A stretch of 39,230 bases of DNA, from positions 1-39,230 of the forward strand of contig DAIDGR010000021.1 in the NCBI GenBank assembly GCA_027452265.1, written 5' to 3'. Origin of the DNA: Caulobacteraceae bacterium. Lineage in GTDB: Bacteria; Pseudomonadota; Alphaproteobacteria; Caulobacterales; Caulobacteraceae. The notes below the pieces were generated by a model. The model was given only the letters and a program-made list of their open reading frames with translations. It did not search any database and had not been told where the DNA came from. Shown one piece after another: positions 1 to 7,753 of this stretch (its first letter is position 1; every line of letters starts with the position of its first letter). The position numbers and the translations under genes were made by a program.

Positions 1-1224
1 GGCGAGGTCCGGATCGGCCGCCACATCCTGGGCCATGACCCCAAGGAAGCGACGTTCGTCGCCCAGATAGGCGTAGGAATAGAGGGCCAGCCCGTTGTCG
101 AGACGTCCCTCCTCGCGCACGTCCCGCTTCAGCCGCCGGTCCGAGGGCGCCATGGCCACGCCCAGCGAGCCGAGCGCGGCGGAGCCGTTGGGGTCCTTCA
201 GCGTCCAGATGGCGCCGATCTCGTTGGCTGTCGGGCCATAGAAGTTGCCGCGAAGCGTGCCCGTCGCGCCGGTCGACAGGGCGTATGCGTTGCCCGGCGA
301 GGAAGAGACCGCGGTCGTCCCCGTGATCGACGCCCCGGCGATGGTCCCCGACAGGCTGACCGTGTCCCAGGGCACGGCCGTTCCACCGCCCGACGGCGTC
401 AGCATCATGTTGGACAGAGTCCCGCTGACGGTTCCGGTCCCGAAGTTGGCGGTGATCGACACGTCTCCAACCACCTTGCCCGAATTGGTCGTGCCGTTGA
501 TGCCGACGGAGCCCTCCGCCGTCCCCGTGCCGCTATAGGTGGCGGACCCGGAGGTGGGCATGGACGTGGGCGGCGTCTGATATCCGAAGATGAAATAGCT
601 GATGCTGGTGCTGTTCTGCGTCGTGCTGTTGGCGACGTCCCAGGTTCCGAATTCCGTGTAGGTGAGGTTGGCGCTCTTCACCGTCTGGAAATTCAGGGTC
701 GAGTTGCTGCCCACGCTGGCGGAGCCGCCGCCCTGCGAAAAGGTGAAGGTCGCATCGATCGAAAGGCCAGGAATCTTCACTTCGACCTGTTTGGTGGTCG
801 AATTGACGTCGGTGATCGTGGCGCCCGCATTGTCCGTCGTGGTGTCCGCCGTGACGTTCTGGGTCGACCCCGACTGCGACAGGGCCAGCGTGGACTGGGT
901 CAGGGCGAAGACCGTCCCCTGGGCGGGGCCGCTGCTGAAATTCGGCCCGCTCGTCGTGGCTTGCTCGTAGCCCTGAGCCGCCGTCGTCGGCACGTTCGTC
1001 CCTACCGTACCCGCGTCCGGCGATCCGGTGATGCTGATCGTAAGCGGCGTCGGCGTCGGCGTCGGTGTTGGCGTGGGTGTCGGAGTTGGCGTTGGGGTCG
1101 GGGTCGGCGTCGGCGTTGGTGTGGGCGTCGGCGTCGACGTGGTCGTGCAATCGGCCAGGTACATGCCCATCGAGACGAGGGTCATGACTGTAAGGATCCG
1201 CCGCGACGCTTTGTTCTTCGCCAT
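1..1224 (-). CDS. TbpB-like surface protein with C-terminal S74 chaperone domain (3' end outside window)
   Basis: Reading leftward from ATG at 1224-1222 (Shine-Dalgarno GGGAGG about 10 nt upstream), the frame is open for 408 codons and leaves the window. Residues 1-26 are a basic start plus hydrophobic stretch ending LADC. This resembles a lipobox but has Asp at -1, so lipidation is doubtful. A run of about 15 Thr-Pro pairs follows as a stalk. The middle is Gly/Thr/Ser-rich beta sequence ending in FYGPTANEIGAIW, the closing signature of transferrin-binding-protein-like (TbpB) beta-barrels. The last visible part, SDRRLKRDV, then LDNGLALYSYAY and RFLGVMAQDV, matches the peptidase S74 / intramolecular chaperone domain of phage tail spikes, in which a Ser-Asp site is self-cleaved after trimer folding. 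Inference: a secreted, possibly trimeric, surface protein. Ligand unknown. Family membership is fairly sure; processing is not shown. Confidence 0.75.
   Translation of the reverse strand, partial: MAKNKASRRILTVMTLVSMGMYLADCTTTSTPTPTPTPTPTPTPTPTPTPTPTPTPTPTPLTISITGSPDAGTVGTNVPTTAAQGYEQATTSGPNFSSGPAQGTVFALTQSTLALSQSGSTQNVTADTTTDNAGATITDVNSTTKQVEVKIPGLSIDATFTFSQGGGSASVGSNSTLNFQTVKSANLTYTEFGTWDVANSTTQNSTSISYFIFGYQTPPTSMPTSGSATYSGTGTAEGSVGINGTTNSGKVVGDVSITANFGTGTVSGTLSNMMLTPSGGGTAVPWDTVSLSGTIAGASITGTTAVSSSPGNAYALSTGATGTLRGNFYGPTANEIGAIWTLKDPNGSAALGSLGVAMAPSDRRLKRDVREEGRLDNGLALYSYAYLGDERRFLGVMAQDVAADPDLA
1045..1134 (-). repeat. Thr-Pro dipeptide repeat (about 15 copies)
   Basis: Six-base units (ACN CCN) on the minus strand encode 15 consecutive Thr-Pro pairs just after the signal sequence of the TbpB-like protein. 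Such TP stalks are common spacers between a membrane anchor and a surface domain. Codon use varies between units, so the repeat is old or selected at the protein level rather than a fresh slippage product. Confidence 0.85.
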
Positions 1225-1514
1225 TTCGCCTGTGCCTCCCCTACGGCCGGCGAACAGCGTCGCCGCCGATTTGACTTGGTTTGCCTTCGAACGCGCCAGG
1301 GCGCTGCAAGCAGGCCCCTGATGGCCGTCAACCTAAGGTTCTCGGCGCCAAAAGATATCTGTCAAGCTTTATGAAGAAGACGACGACAAATTCACGCCAT
1401 TTTCATATGAGTCGAATTCTGACTTCGATGGATGTCTCATGGTTCGTATTGGAACCAAAGACGCAAAGGGACTCATACTTATCTCGAAAAACCCCTTGGC
1501 TGGCATAGACCAAC

Positions 1515-1582
1515 TATAATTTCACATAATTATGACGAATAATAATTTTCTATCATATATCATATTGCAAGTATGATATAAT
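1515..1582 (+). promoter_or_regulatory. Possible promoter region for the DUF6065-cupin gene
   Basis: Two perfect TATAAT hexamers (1515-1520, 1577-1582) lie 56-123 bases before the ATG at 1638. Neither has a good -35 element at 16-18 bp spacing: the nearest TTGGCT at 1496-1501 is only 13 bp from the first hexamer. The call rests on the -10 match and position only. Confidence 0.3.
1556..1580. repeat. Inverted repeat with 9-bp arms in the AT-rich island
   Basis: Arms TATATCATA (1556-1564) and TATGATATA (1572-1580) are perfectly complementary around a 7-nt spacer. The right arm overlaps a TATAAT hexamer (1577-1582), about 55 bases before the start of the cupin gene. This could be an operator over a promoter. 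Low-complexity AT sequence makes chance pairing more likely than usual, so the assignment is tentative. Confidence 0.4.
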
Positions 1583-1637
1583 ATATCGCGTAAATTATTG
1601 TCGCGCACGCGCGCCGCCGCCCGGAGAAGTCTTGGCA

Positions 1638-3290
1638 ATGGAGCTCACCTGTTTCGTCTATCCTGGCTGGCGCCCGGCGATCCGGCCCGCTTCGTCCCGG
1701 CGGGACTGGATGGATCAGAGTCCCGAGTCCTTCGCTTATCGCTGCCTGCCGCTATCGATCGCCAATGCCCACGGATGGGAGATCCTCAACCCGTTCGGCT
1801 TCGAAGCGATTTGGACCGGCGGCCCGGCGCCTGAGGACGTTGAGGTGCGTCTTGATCCTGGCGCCGACCCGGCGCGATCGGCGGTGGCCCTGTTCGGATT
1901 GGGAACCATCACCTTTCATGTGGAAGGGTTGTTGCGCACGCCGCCCGGCTGGAATCTGTGGGTCGGAGGTCCGCCCAATGCGATCAAGGACGGCGCCGCG
2001 CCCCTGTCGGGGATCATCGAGACGGATTGGTCACCCTATAGCTTCACGATGAACTGGAGGCTGACCCGTCCGGGCCACCCGGTCCGGTTCGAGCGCGACG
2101 AGCCGTTCGCCCATATCTTCCCCTTGCCGCGCGAGACGCTGGAACAGGTGGCCCCGCGCTATGCCCCAATCGACGAGGACCCGGCGCTGAGGGCCAGGTT
2201 CGAGGCCTGGAGCCGGTCCCGCGACGCCTTCCAGGCGCGCATGAAGGCGGACCCGCCGGCCAACCCTTCGGACAAGTGGCAGAAGCTCTATTATCGCGGC
2301 CTCGATCCGGACGGCGTCTGCCCGGTCGCCGACCATCAGGCGAAGCTGCGGGCCGCGCCCTTCGCGCGCGAAGACCTTGTCCAGGGCGACGGAATTCCGC
2401 GGGATCCGCCCCGCCCGGCGGCGGCGCCTGAGCCCTCCGCGCGCCCCTCTGGCCTGAGTTTCGCGGAACGCAAATTCGCCTGGGTTCTGGAAACCCTTGA
2501 GCGACAGCGCCAGTTGTCCGGCGAGGCCTCGGGCCTGTTTCGCGTCGAGGGCCTGACCGGCCAGGCGTTTCTGGACCATCATTACGCCCTGAACCGTCCG
2601 GTCATTCTGGGCGGCGCCCTCGCCGGCTGGCCGGCCCTCAAGCGCTGGTCGCCGGAGGGGCTGAAGGCGCGCATCGGCGCGCAAGCCGTGCAGGTGCAGG
2701 CCGGCCGCGGCGCCGACGCGAACTTCGAGCGGCGCAAGGAGGCCCATCGCGTTGACATGGCCTTCGACGCCTTCGTCGACCAGGTGAGCGCGTCGGGGGG
2801 CGGGAATGATCTCTATCTGACCGCCTACAACTCGGCCGCCAATCAGGAAGCCCTGGCCCCTCTGGCGCAGGACATGCGGGTTCTCAGCGCCTATCTCGAT
2901 CAGGCCCGGCCGGGGGATGGGGCCATGATCTGGATCGGTCCGGGCGGGACCTTCACGCCGCTGCACCACGACCTGACCAACAATCTTCTGCTGCAGGTGA
3001 TCGGGCGCAAGAAGGTGGTCATGGCCCCGCCCACGGCGACCCCTGATCTGTACAATGACGTGCACGTGTTCAGCGAGGTGCTGGACGTCACCGACCCTGG
3101 CCTCGACCTGTCCCGGTATGAGCGGCTCAAGCGGGTGCGGTTCCATCAGTTCGTCCTGGAGCCGGGTGACGCCCTGTTCATCCCGATCGGATGGTGGCAC
3201 CAGGTCGCCGCCCTGGAATTCAGCGTCTCGATCACCCACACCAACTTCCTCTGGCCCAATCTGGGGCACGAGACCCACCCCGCGGCCTGA
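1638..3290 (+). CDS. DUF6065 domain fused to JmjC/cupin_8 Fe(II)-dependent oxygenase domain
   Basis: A 550-residue protein. Residues 1 to about 240 match DUF6065 as I know it (opening ELTCFVYPGW, then RDWMDQSPESFAYRCLPL and NAHGWEILNPFGFEA). A Pro/Ala-rich linker near residue 260 leads to a cupin_8/JmjC domain. That domain has the Fe(II) facial triad: H443-x-D445 in the TPLHHD motif and H521 in IGWWHQV. JmjC hydroxylases of this class use 2-oxoglutarate and O2 to hydroxylate protein or peptide side chains; the substrate here is unknown. I start at ATG 1638 because GGAGAAG ends 8 nt before it; an in-frame TTG at 1632 sits too close to that site. The gene lies between an AT-rich island and murC, where other species have murG, so its link to the cell wall cluster is probably positional only. 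Confidence 0.8.
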   Translation: MELTCFVYPGWRPAIRPASSRRDWMDQSPESFAYRCLPLSIANAHGWEILNPFGFEAIWTGGPAPEDVEVRLDPGADPARSAVALFGLGTITFHVEGLLRTPPGWNLWVGGPPNAIKDGAAPLSGIIETDWSPYSFTMNWRLTRPGHPVRFERDEPFAHIFPLPRETLEQVAPRYAPIDEDPALRARFEAWSRSRDAFQARMKADPPANPSDKWQKLYYRGLDPDGVCPVADHQAKLRAAPFAREDLVQGDGIPRDPPRPAAAPEPSARPSGLSFAERKFAWVLETLERQRQLSGEASGLFRVEGLTGQAFLDHHYALNRPVILGGALAGWPALKRWSPEGLKARIGAQAVQVQAGRGADANFERRKEAHRVDMAFDAFVDQVSASGGGNDLYLTAYNSAANQEALAPLAQDMRVLSAYLDQARPGDGAMIWIGPGGTFTPLHHDLTNNLLLQVIGRKKVVMAPPTATPDLYNDVHVFSEVLDVTDPGLDLSRYERLKRVRFHQFVLEPGDALFIPIGWWHQVAALEFSVSITHTNFLWPNLGHETHPAA

Positions 3291-3411
3291 TGGCGCCGCG
3301 CCTGGCCTCCGCCCTGGCGGTGGACCGCCACCCGGACCGCTTTGCGGACGGGGACCCGAACGCGCACAAGCCTCTGGCGTCTGGCGCGAAGCGGAGTAGG
3401 TTCCGCGCCCC

Positions 3412-4878
3412 ATGAACATCCGGCCCATGCCCCTCGAACTCGGTCCGATCCATTTCGTCGGGATTGGCGGCATCGGCATGAGCGGCATCGCCGAGATCCT
3501 GCTGCGTCAGGGCTACCCGGTGCAGGGCTCGGACGCCCGCGAGAGCGCCAATACCGAGCGCTTGCGCACGCTGGGGGCCGATATCGCCATCGGCCATCTG
3601 GGCGCCCATGTCAGCGGCGCCTCGGCGGTCGTCTATTCCAGCGCCATCAAGCCGGACAATCCCGAGATCCTGGCCGCGCGGGCCGCGCGCATCCCCCTGG
3701 TGCGCCGGGCCGAGATGCTGGGCGAACTCATGCGCATGGGCTATTCGGTGGCCGTCGCCGGGACCCACGGCAAAACCACCACCACCTCCATGGTCGCCGC
3801 GGTGCTCGACGCCGCCGGGCTCGACCCCACCGTGGTCAATGGGGGGGTGATCAACGCCTACGGCGCCAACGCCAAGGTCGGGGGCGGCGACTGGACGGTG
3901 GTCGAGGCGGACGAGAGCGACGGGACCTTTCTGCGGCTCAAGGCGACGGTCGCCGTGGTCACCAATATCGACCCTGAGCATCTCGACCATCACGGCGATT
4001 TCGAGAATTTGAAACGCGCCTTCCGCGACTTCGTGGTCAGCATTCCGTTCTACGGCTTCGCCGTTCTCTGCGCCGATCACCCCGTGGTGCAGGAGCTGGC
4101 GGCCGAGATCGAGAACCGGCGTCTGATCACCTATGGGGTCAATCCCCAGGCCTCCCTGCGGGCCCAGGCGATCTCCATGGGCCCCGAAGGCGCCCGCTTC
4201 GAGGTGGTGGCCAAGGACGCGGAGGGCGAGACGCAGGTCCTGGGCGAGGTCAGTGTGCCCATGGCCGGCCAGCACAATGTCCTCAATGCCCTCGCCGCCA
4301 TCGCCGTAGCCCGGGAGCTGGGCGCGCCCTTCGAGGCGATCCAGAAAGGGCTCGCCGAATTTGGCGGGGTTCGCCGCCGCTTCACCACCACCGGAGTCGT
4401 GCGCGGGGTGCGGGTGATCGACGATTATGGCCACCACCCGGTGGAGATCGCCAGCGTCCTGGCGGCGGCGCGGCGCATGACGACGGGGCGGATCCTCGCC
4501 GTCGTCCAGCCGCATCGCTATACCCGTCTGAGGGATCTCTTCCCCGACTTCTGCCGCGCCTTCAACGATGCCGACGCGGTCTGGGTGGCCGATGTCTACG
4601 CCGCCGGCGAGGCGCCCATCGAAGGCGTCGACCGGGACGCCCTGGTGGCCGGTCTCATCCGCCACGGACATCGCGAGGCCTACGCCCTAGCCGGACCCGA
4701 GGCCCTGACCGACCTTATGGCCGCGCACGCCAAGGAGGGCGACATGATCATCTTCCTGGGCGCCGGGGATATTACCGCCTGGGCTCACGCCCTGCCTGAG
4801 GCCCTGTCCCGCGTCCTGACGACGCCGCCGTCCGATGCGGGCGCCGCGCCGGCCCCCGAACGCCGGGCCGCGCCGTGA
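3412..4878 (+). CDS. murC: UDP-N-acetylmuramate--L-alanine ligase MurC
   Basis: Cytoplasmic ATP-dependent ligase that adds L-Ala to UDP-MurNAc, the first step of the stem peptide. The 488 residues have the usual Mur ligase order: N-terminal UDP-substrate Rossmann domain ([17 protein letters not shown]), ATPase domain with the P-loop GTHGKTTTT at residues 117-125, [10 protein letters not shown]-type segment ([13 protein letters not shown]), and a C-terminal domain with [10 protein letters not shown] and the VQPHRYTRL motif. No Shine-Dalgarno is visible before ATG 3412 or the in-frame ATG 3427, so initiation may be leaderless or weak. The stop overlaps the murB start by four bases (GTGA), so the two are translationally coupled. 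The upstream neighbour is not murG, which is unusual for this cluster. Confidence 0.97.
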   Translation: MNIRPMPLELGPIHFVGIGGIGMSGIAEILLRQGYPVQGSDARESANTERLRTLGADIAIGHLGAHVSGASAVVYSSAIKPDNPEILAARAARIPLVRRAEMLGELMRMGYSVAVAGTHGKTTTTSMVAAVLDAAGLDPTVVNGGVINAYGANAKVGGGDWTVVEADESDGTFLRLKATVAVVTNIDPEHLDHHGDFENLKRAFRDFVVSIPFYGFAVLCADHPVVQELAAEIENRRLITYGVNPQASLRAQAISMGPEGARFEVVAKDAEGETQVLGEVSVPMAGQHNVLNALAAIAVARELGAPFEAIQKGLAEFGGVRRRFTTTGVVRGVRVIDDYGHHPVEIASVLAAARRMTTGRILAVVQPHRYTRLRDLFPDFCRAFNDADAVWVADVYAAGEAPIEGVDRDALVAGLIRHGHREAYALAGPEALTDLMAAHAKEGDMIIFLGAGDITAWAHALPEALSRVLTTPPSDAGAAPAPERRAAP

Positions 4879-5789
4879 CCCTGCCTGGGACCTGGCGGGA
4901 GGCCCTGCCGCCCGTCCGGGGGCGGCTGGAATTCGATGCGCCCCTGCGGGATTTCACCTGGTTCCGCGTGGGCGGCCCGGCCGAGGTGTTGTTCCTGCCC
5001 CGGGACGAGGACGACCTGGCCGATTTCCTGCGCGCCTTGCCGGCCGAGGTTCCCGTGACCATTCTGGGCGCGGCGTCCAATGTCATCGTCCGCGACGGCG
5101 GGATCGAGGGCGTCACCGTGCGCCTCGCCGGACGCGGCTTTGGCGAGATCGCCGCGGAGCCCGCCGCGGGTCAGGTGATCGCCGGCGCCGCGGCGCTGGA
5201 CGCTCAGCTCGCCCGGGCGTCGGCCAAGGCGGGGATCGGGGGGCTGGAATTCTTCGCCGGCATCCCCGGCACGGTCGGCGGGGCCCTGGTGATGAACGCC
5301 GGCTGCTATGACGGCGAAACCTCCAGGGTTCTTTCGGTGGCCTGGGGCGTGGATCGCACCGGCGCACGCCAGGTCTTTACGCCAGCCGATCTCGACTTCT
5401 CCTATCGCCACGCCCGCCTTCCGCCTGGACTGATCTGGACGGGGGCGGTGTTTCAGGGCCAGCCCACGCCCCCGGAGATGGCTCTGGAGCAGATCGAGGC
5501 CATTACCCGCCGTCGCGAGACCACCCAGCCCATCCGCGAAAAGACCGGCGGTTCGACCTTCAAGAACCCCCCTGGCGGCTCGGCTTGGCGCTGCGTCGAC
5601 CAAGCGGGCTGGCGCGGCCGGATCTGGGGCGGGGCCCAGGTTTCGCCCCTGCACGCCAACTTCCTGATCAATGGCGGGGCGGCCAGCGCCGCCGACCTTG
5701 AAGGCCTGGGCGAGGCGATCCGGGCCGATGTCGCCGCCAAGCTGGGCGTCACGCTGGAGTGGGAGATCCGCCGCCTCGGCCGACCCTGA
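4875..5789 (+). CDS. murB: UDP-N-acetylenolpyruvoylglucosamine reductase MurB
   Basis: FAD- and NADPH-dependent enzyme reducing UDP-GlcNAc-enolpyruvate to UDP-MurNAc. The 304-residue length and motifs fit the type without the E. coli insertion. They are [12 protein letters not shown] and [12 protein letters not shown] in the FAD domain, [19 protein letters not shown], the YRHARL segment, GGSTFKNP with the proton-donor Ser at residue 227, and a C-terminal LEWEIRRLG carrying the catalytic Glu. The start is GTG at 4875, overlapping the murC stop. A short gap with a weak terminator-like element and three GANTC sites follows before ddl. Confidence 0.97.
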   Translation: MTLPGTWREALPPVRGRLEFDAPLRDFTWFRVGGPAEVLFLPRDEDDLADFLRALPAEVPVTILGAASNVIVRDGGIEGVTVRLAGRGFGEIAAEPAAGQVIAGAAALDAQLARASAKAGIGGLEFFAGIPGTVGGALVMNAGCYDGETSRVLSVAWGVDRTGARQVFTPADLDFSYRHARLPPGLIWTGAVFQGQPTPPEMALEQIEAITRRRETTQPIREKTGGSTFKNPPGGSAWRCVDQAGWRGRIWGGAQVSPLHANFLINGGAASAADLEGLGEAIRADVAAKLGVTLEWEIRRLGRP

Positions 5790-5811
5790 TATGGCCTCTC
5801 CAACAAAACCT

Positions 5812-5832
5812 GGCGGGCGCCGCGCCTTTTTT
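5812..5832 (+). terminator. Weak intrinsic-terminator-like hairpin after murB
   Basis: A 4-bp GC stem (GGCG at 5812-5815 with CGCC at 5823-5826) is followed directly by six T residues (5827-5832). T runs of this length are rare in this GC-rich block, which supports a terminator or pause site, but the stem is short. It would separate murC-murB from ddl-ftsQ-ftsA transcription. Confidence 0.35.
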
Positions 5833-5833
5833 C

Positions 5834-5874
5834 TTAACAGCCGCCCCCGATTCAGTTGAGAATCGCCAAGATTC
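5834..5874 (+). promoter_or_regulatory. Cluster of three GANTC (CcrM) sites and a CtrA half-site before ddl
   Basis: A TTAAC half-site at 5834-5838 is followed by GATTC 5849-5853, GAATC 5860-5864 and GATTC 5870-5874. The GANTC sites are spaced 11 and 10 bases apart, about one helical turn each, and end just before the ATG at 5876. In Caulobacter, GANTC is methylated by CcrM and controls cell-cycle promoters through GcrA, and ftsQA is a CtrA target. A partner TTAA at the N7 distance is absent, so CtrA binding would be weak. Inference: a cell-cycle-regulated promoter for ddl-ftsQ-ftsA. Confidence 0.55.
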
Positions 5875-5875
5875 A

Positions 5876-6847
5876 ATGCGCTCCGCGAGGAGCCTCTCCG
5901 TAAGGGGGAAGGATTTGGCGTCGGGGCTCGAAGGCCGTCACATCGCAGTCCTGATGGGCGGTCTGTCGGCCGAGCGCGACGTCAGCCTGAGTTCGGGTGA
6001 GGCCTGCGCGAGCGCCCTGGAGCGGCTGGGGGCCAAGGTGACGCGCATCGACGCCGGCCGGGACTTGGCTCAGGTCCTGTCGGCGCTCCAGCCGGATCTC
6101 TGCTTCAACATTCTGCATGGCCGCTGGGGCGAGGATGGATGCGTGCAGGGCGTGCTGGAGACCCTGGGTCTTCGCTACACCCATTCCGGCGTGCTCGCCT
6201 CGGCGCTCGCCATGGACAAGACCCGCGCCAAGGCGGTGATGGCCGCCGCCGGGGTCAGCGTCCCCGGGGGCGGGCTGTTCAACCGGTTCGAAGCCGGACG
6301 GGCCCATGTCATGGCGCCACCCTATGTGATCAAGCCGAACGCGGAAGGATCTTCCGTGGGCGTCTTCCGCGTGTTCGAGGGGGCCAACGCCCCGCCGCAG
6401 GAGCTTCTGGCGCCCGGCTGGGCGTTCGGCGAGGAGGTCCTGGTCGAGCCCTACGTGGCGGGGCTGGAGCTGGCTGTGGCCGTCCTCGGGGACAAGGCCC
6501 TGGCGGTGACCGAGATCGAGTCCCGGACCGGCTTTTACGACTATGACGCCAAGTATAGCGACGGCGGGTCGGTGCATATTCTGCCAGCGCGCATCCCGGA
6601 GGCTGTCGCCGCGCGCGCCCGGGACCAGGCGCTCAAGGCCCACCAGGCCCTCGGATGCGAAGGTCTGACGCGAAGCGACCTTCGTTATGATCCCGTTAAG
6701 GACCTTCTGGTCCTTCTGGAGGTGAACACGCAGCCTGGCATGACGCCGACTTCGCTCGCGCCCGAGCAGGCGGCGCATCTGGGCATGGATTTTGATCGGC
6801 TGGTGCTCTGGATCGCGGAGGCGGCGAATGTCCACGGCGGCGCTTGA
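5876..6847 (+). CDS. ddl: D-alanine--D-alanine ligase
   Basis: ATP-grasp enzyme joining two D-Ala for the pentapeptide terminus. The 323-residue reading shows the family motifs in order: [20 protein letters not shown] (N-terminal binding loop with Glu and Ser), [44 protein letters not shown] (ATP-grasp lysine and omega loop) and [14 protein letters not shown] (Mg-binding Asn and Glu). The start is uncertain: ATG 5876 has no clear Shine-Dalgarno, whereas the in-frame TTG 5915 has a G-rich site (GGGGG, 5904-5908) six bases before it and would shorten the protein by 13 residues. If TTG is right, the GANTC cluster lies further upstream in the promoter. The 3' end overlaps ftsQ by 20 bases. Confidence 0.95.
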   Translation: MRSARSLSVRGKDLASGLEGRHIAVLMGGLSAERDVSLSSGEACASALERLGAKVTRIDAGRDLAQVLSALQPDLCFNILHGRWGEDGCVQGVLETLGLRYTHSGVLASALAMDKTRAKAVMAAAGVSVPGGGLFNRFEAGRAHVMAPPYVIKPNAEGSSVGVFRVFEGANAPPQELLAPGWAFGEEVLVEPYVAGLELAVAVLGDKALAVTEIESRTGFYDYDAKYSDGGSVHILPARIPEAVAARARDQALKAHQALGCEGLTRSDLRYDPVKDLLVLLEVNTQPGMTPTSLAPEQAAHLGMDFDRLVLWIAEAANVHGGA

Positions 6848-7751
6848 GGCGGGACGGGCGGGCTCCCGCGCCGCGCCGCGCGGGCGCCGTGCTGCGCCCC
6901 CGCCGACCAAGCTTCAGGCGCTCAGCGGCCTGCGCGTCTCGACCCGGGCCGCGGCGACCCTGGCCCTGCTCGCCGCGAGCCTCGTGGCGGTCGCGGGTCT
7001 GGCGACCGGAGGGCGCGGCGGACTGGCCCTCGCCGCGGGTCAGCAGGCCGGCAAGACCCTCGCCGCGGCCGTGGGCGAAGTGGGCCCCCTGCTGCAAGGG
7101 CGCCTGCCGGACCTGGGCTGGCGCGTGGCCCATATTCGGCTCGTCGGGGCGACGCCCGCCGCCGAAGCCGAGATCCGCGCCGCCTCGGGCGTGAGTCCGG
7201 GCGCGCCCCTGTCACAGATCGATCTGGCCGCTGTCCGGGCCCGGGTCGAGGGCGTCGGCTGGGTCGCCCATGCGCGCGTCGTCCGCCTCGCCCCCGACAC
7301 CCTGGAGATCCAGGTGGCGCAGCGTCCGCTGATGGCCGTCTGGCAGCATGCCGGGCGCGAGGTCGTGGTCGCCGCCAACGGAGCGCCCGTGCCGCAGGTC
7401 GATCCAACCCAGTTCGGCGCGCTGCCCCTGATCGTTGGCGAGGACGCCAACAGCGCCGCTCCGGTCCTGCTGGGCGAGCTGGCCCAGAGGCCGGCCCTGG
7501 CCTCGCGCCTGGCCGCGGCGGTGCGGGTCGATGATCGGCGCTGGACCCTCGACCTGAAGGACGGGACGCAGGTGCTGCTTCCGGCGGACGACGAGGGCCA
7601 TGCGATGGACCGTTTGACGGCGCTGGATGCGCACAGCGGCGTGCTGAGCCTGGGTCTGGCGCGCATCGACCTTCGGGACCCGGACATGATTCTGGTGAGA
7701 CCGCGCGCGGCGGCGCCGACCGCCACCAGCAAGGCCAAGGGGGGCGCTTGA
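6828..7751 (+). CDS. ftsQ: Cell division protein FtsQ
   Basis: Bitopic inner-membrane divisome protein that links FtsL/FtsB to later components. A basic, Ala/Arg-rich cytoplasmic tail (residues 1-40) precedes one membrane segment (about 41-60). A periplasmic POTRA domain follows (about 95-165, beginning [10 protein letters not shown] and including [20 protein letters not shown]), then the FtsQ domain with [10 protein letters not shown]. The length of 307 residues is normal for alphaproteobacteria. I start at ATG 6828, preceded by GGAGG at 6817-6821, rather than at upstream in-frame starts lying deeper inside ddl. It overlaps ddl at its 5' end and lies beside ftsA at its 3' end. Confidence 0.95.
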   Translation: MSTAALEAGRAGSRAAPRGRRAAPPPTKLQALSGLRVSTRAAATLALLAASLVAVAGLATGGRGGLALAAGQQAGKTLAAAVGEVGPLLQGRLPDLGWRVAHIRLVGATPAAEAEIRAASGVSPGAPLSQIDLAAVRARVEGVGWVAHARVVRLAPDTLEIQVAQRPLMAVWQHAGREVVVAANGAPVPQVDPTQFGALPLIVGEDANSAAPVLLGELAQRPALASRLAAAVRVDDRRWTLDLKDGTQVLLPADDEGHAMDRLTALDAHSGVLSLGLARIDLRDPDMILVRPRAAAPTATSKAKGGA

Positions 7752-7753
7752 GT

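Larger units (their letters stand above)
1225..1637. other. AT-rich intergenic island between two divergent accessory genes
   Basis: No convincing gene lies in these 413 bases. Base composition falls sharply: counting directly, 1501-1600 has 24 G/C in 100 bases, 1381-1440 has 25 in 60 and 1441-1500 has 28 in 60, against flanking genes that are clearly GC-rich. It holds GANTC sites at 1409-1413 and 1470-1474, two TATAAT hexamers (1515-1520 and 1577-1582) and an inverted repeat (1556-1580). It presumably carries promoters for both divergent genes and may mark an insertion boundary upstream of murC. Confidence 0.7.

Noticed and set aside
1-1224. Prophage tail fibre gene
   Set aside because: The S74 tail alone suggested phage, but no structural, integrase or lysis genes are seen and the main body is TbpB-like with a secretion signal.
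533-1374. Arg- or Gly-Val-rich frames over the Thr-Pro repeat region
   Set aside because: Low-complexity readings of the six-base repeat in other frames; only the leftward frame from 1224 has a start site, signal sequence and conserved domains.
2031-4671. Long open frames on the minus strand opposite the cupin and murC genes (up to about 480 codons)
   Set aside because: They are antisense shadows caused by high GC content at third positions; they show no family motifs and lie opposite genes with clear domains.
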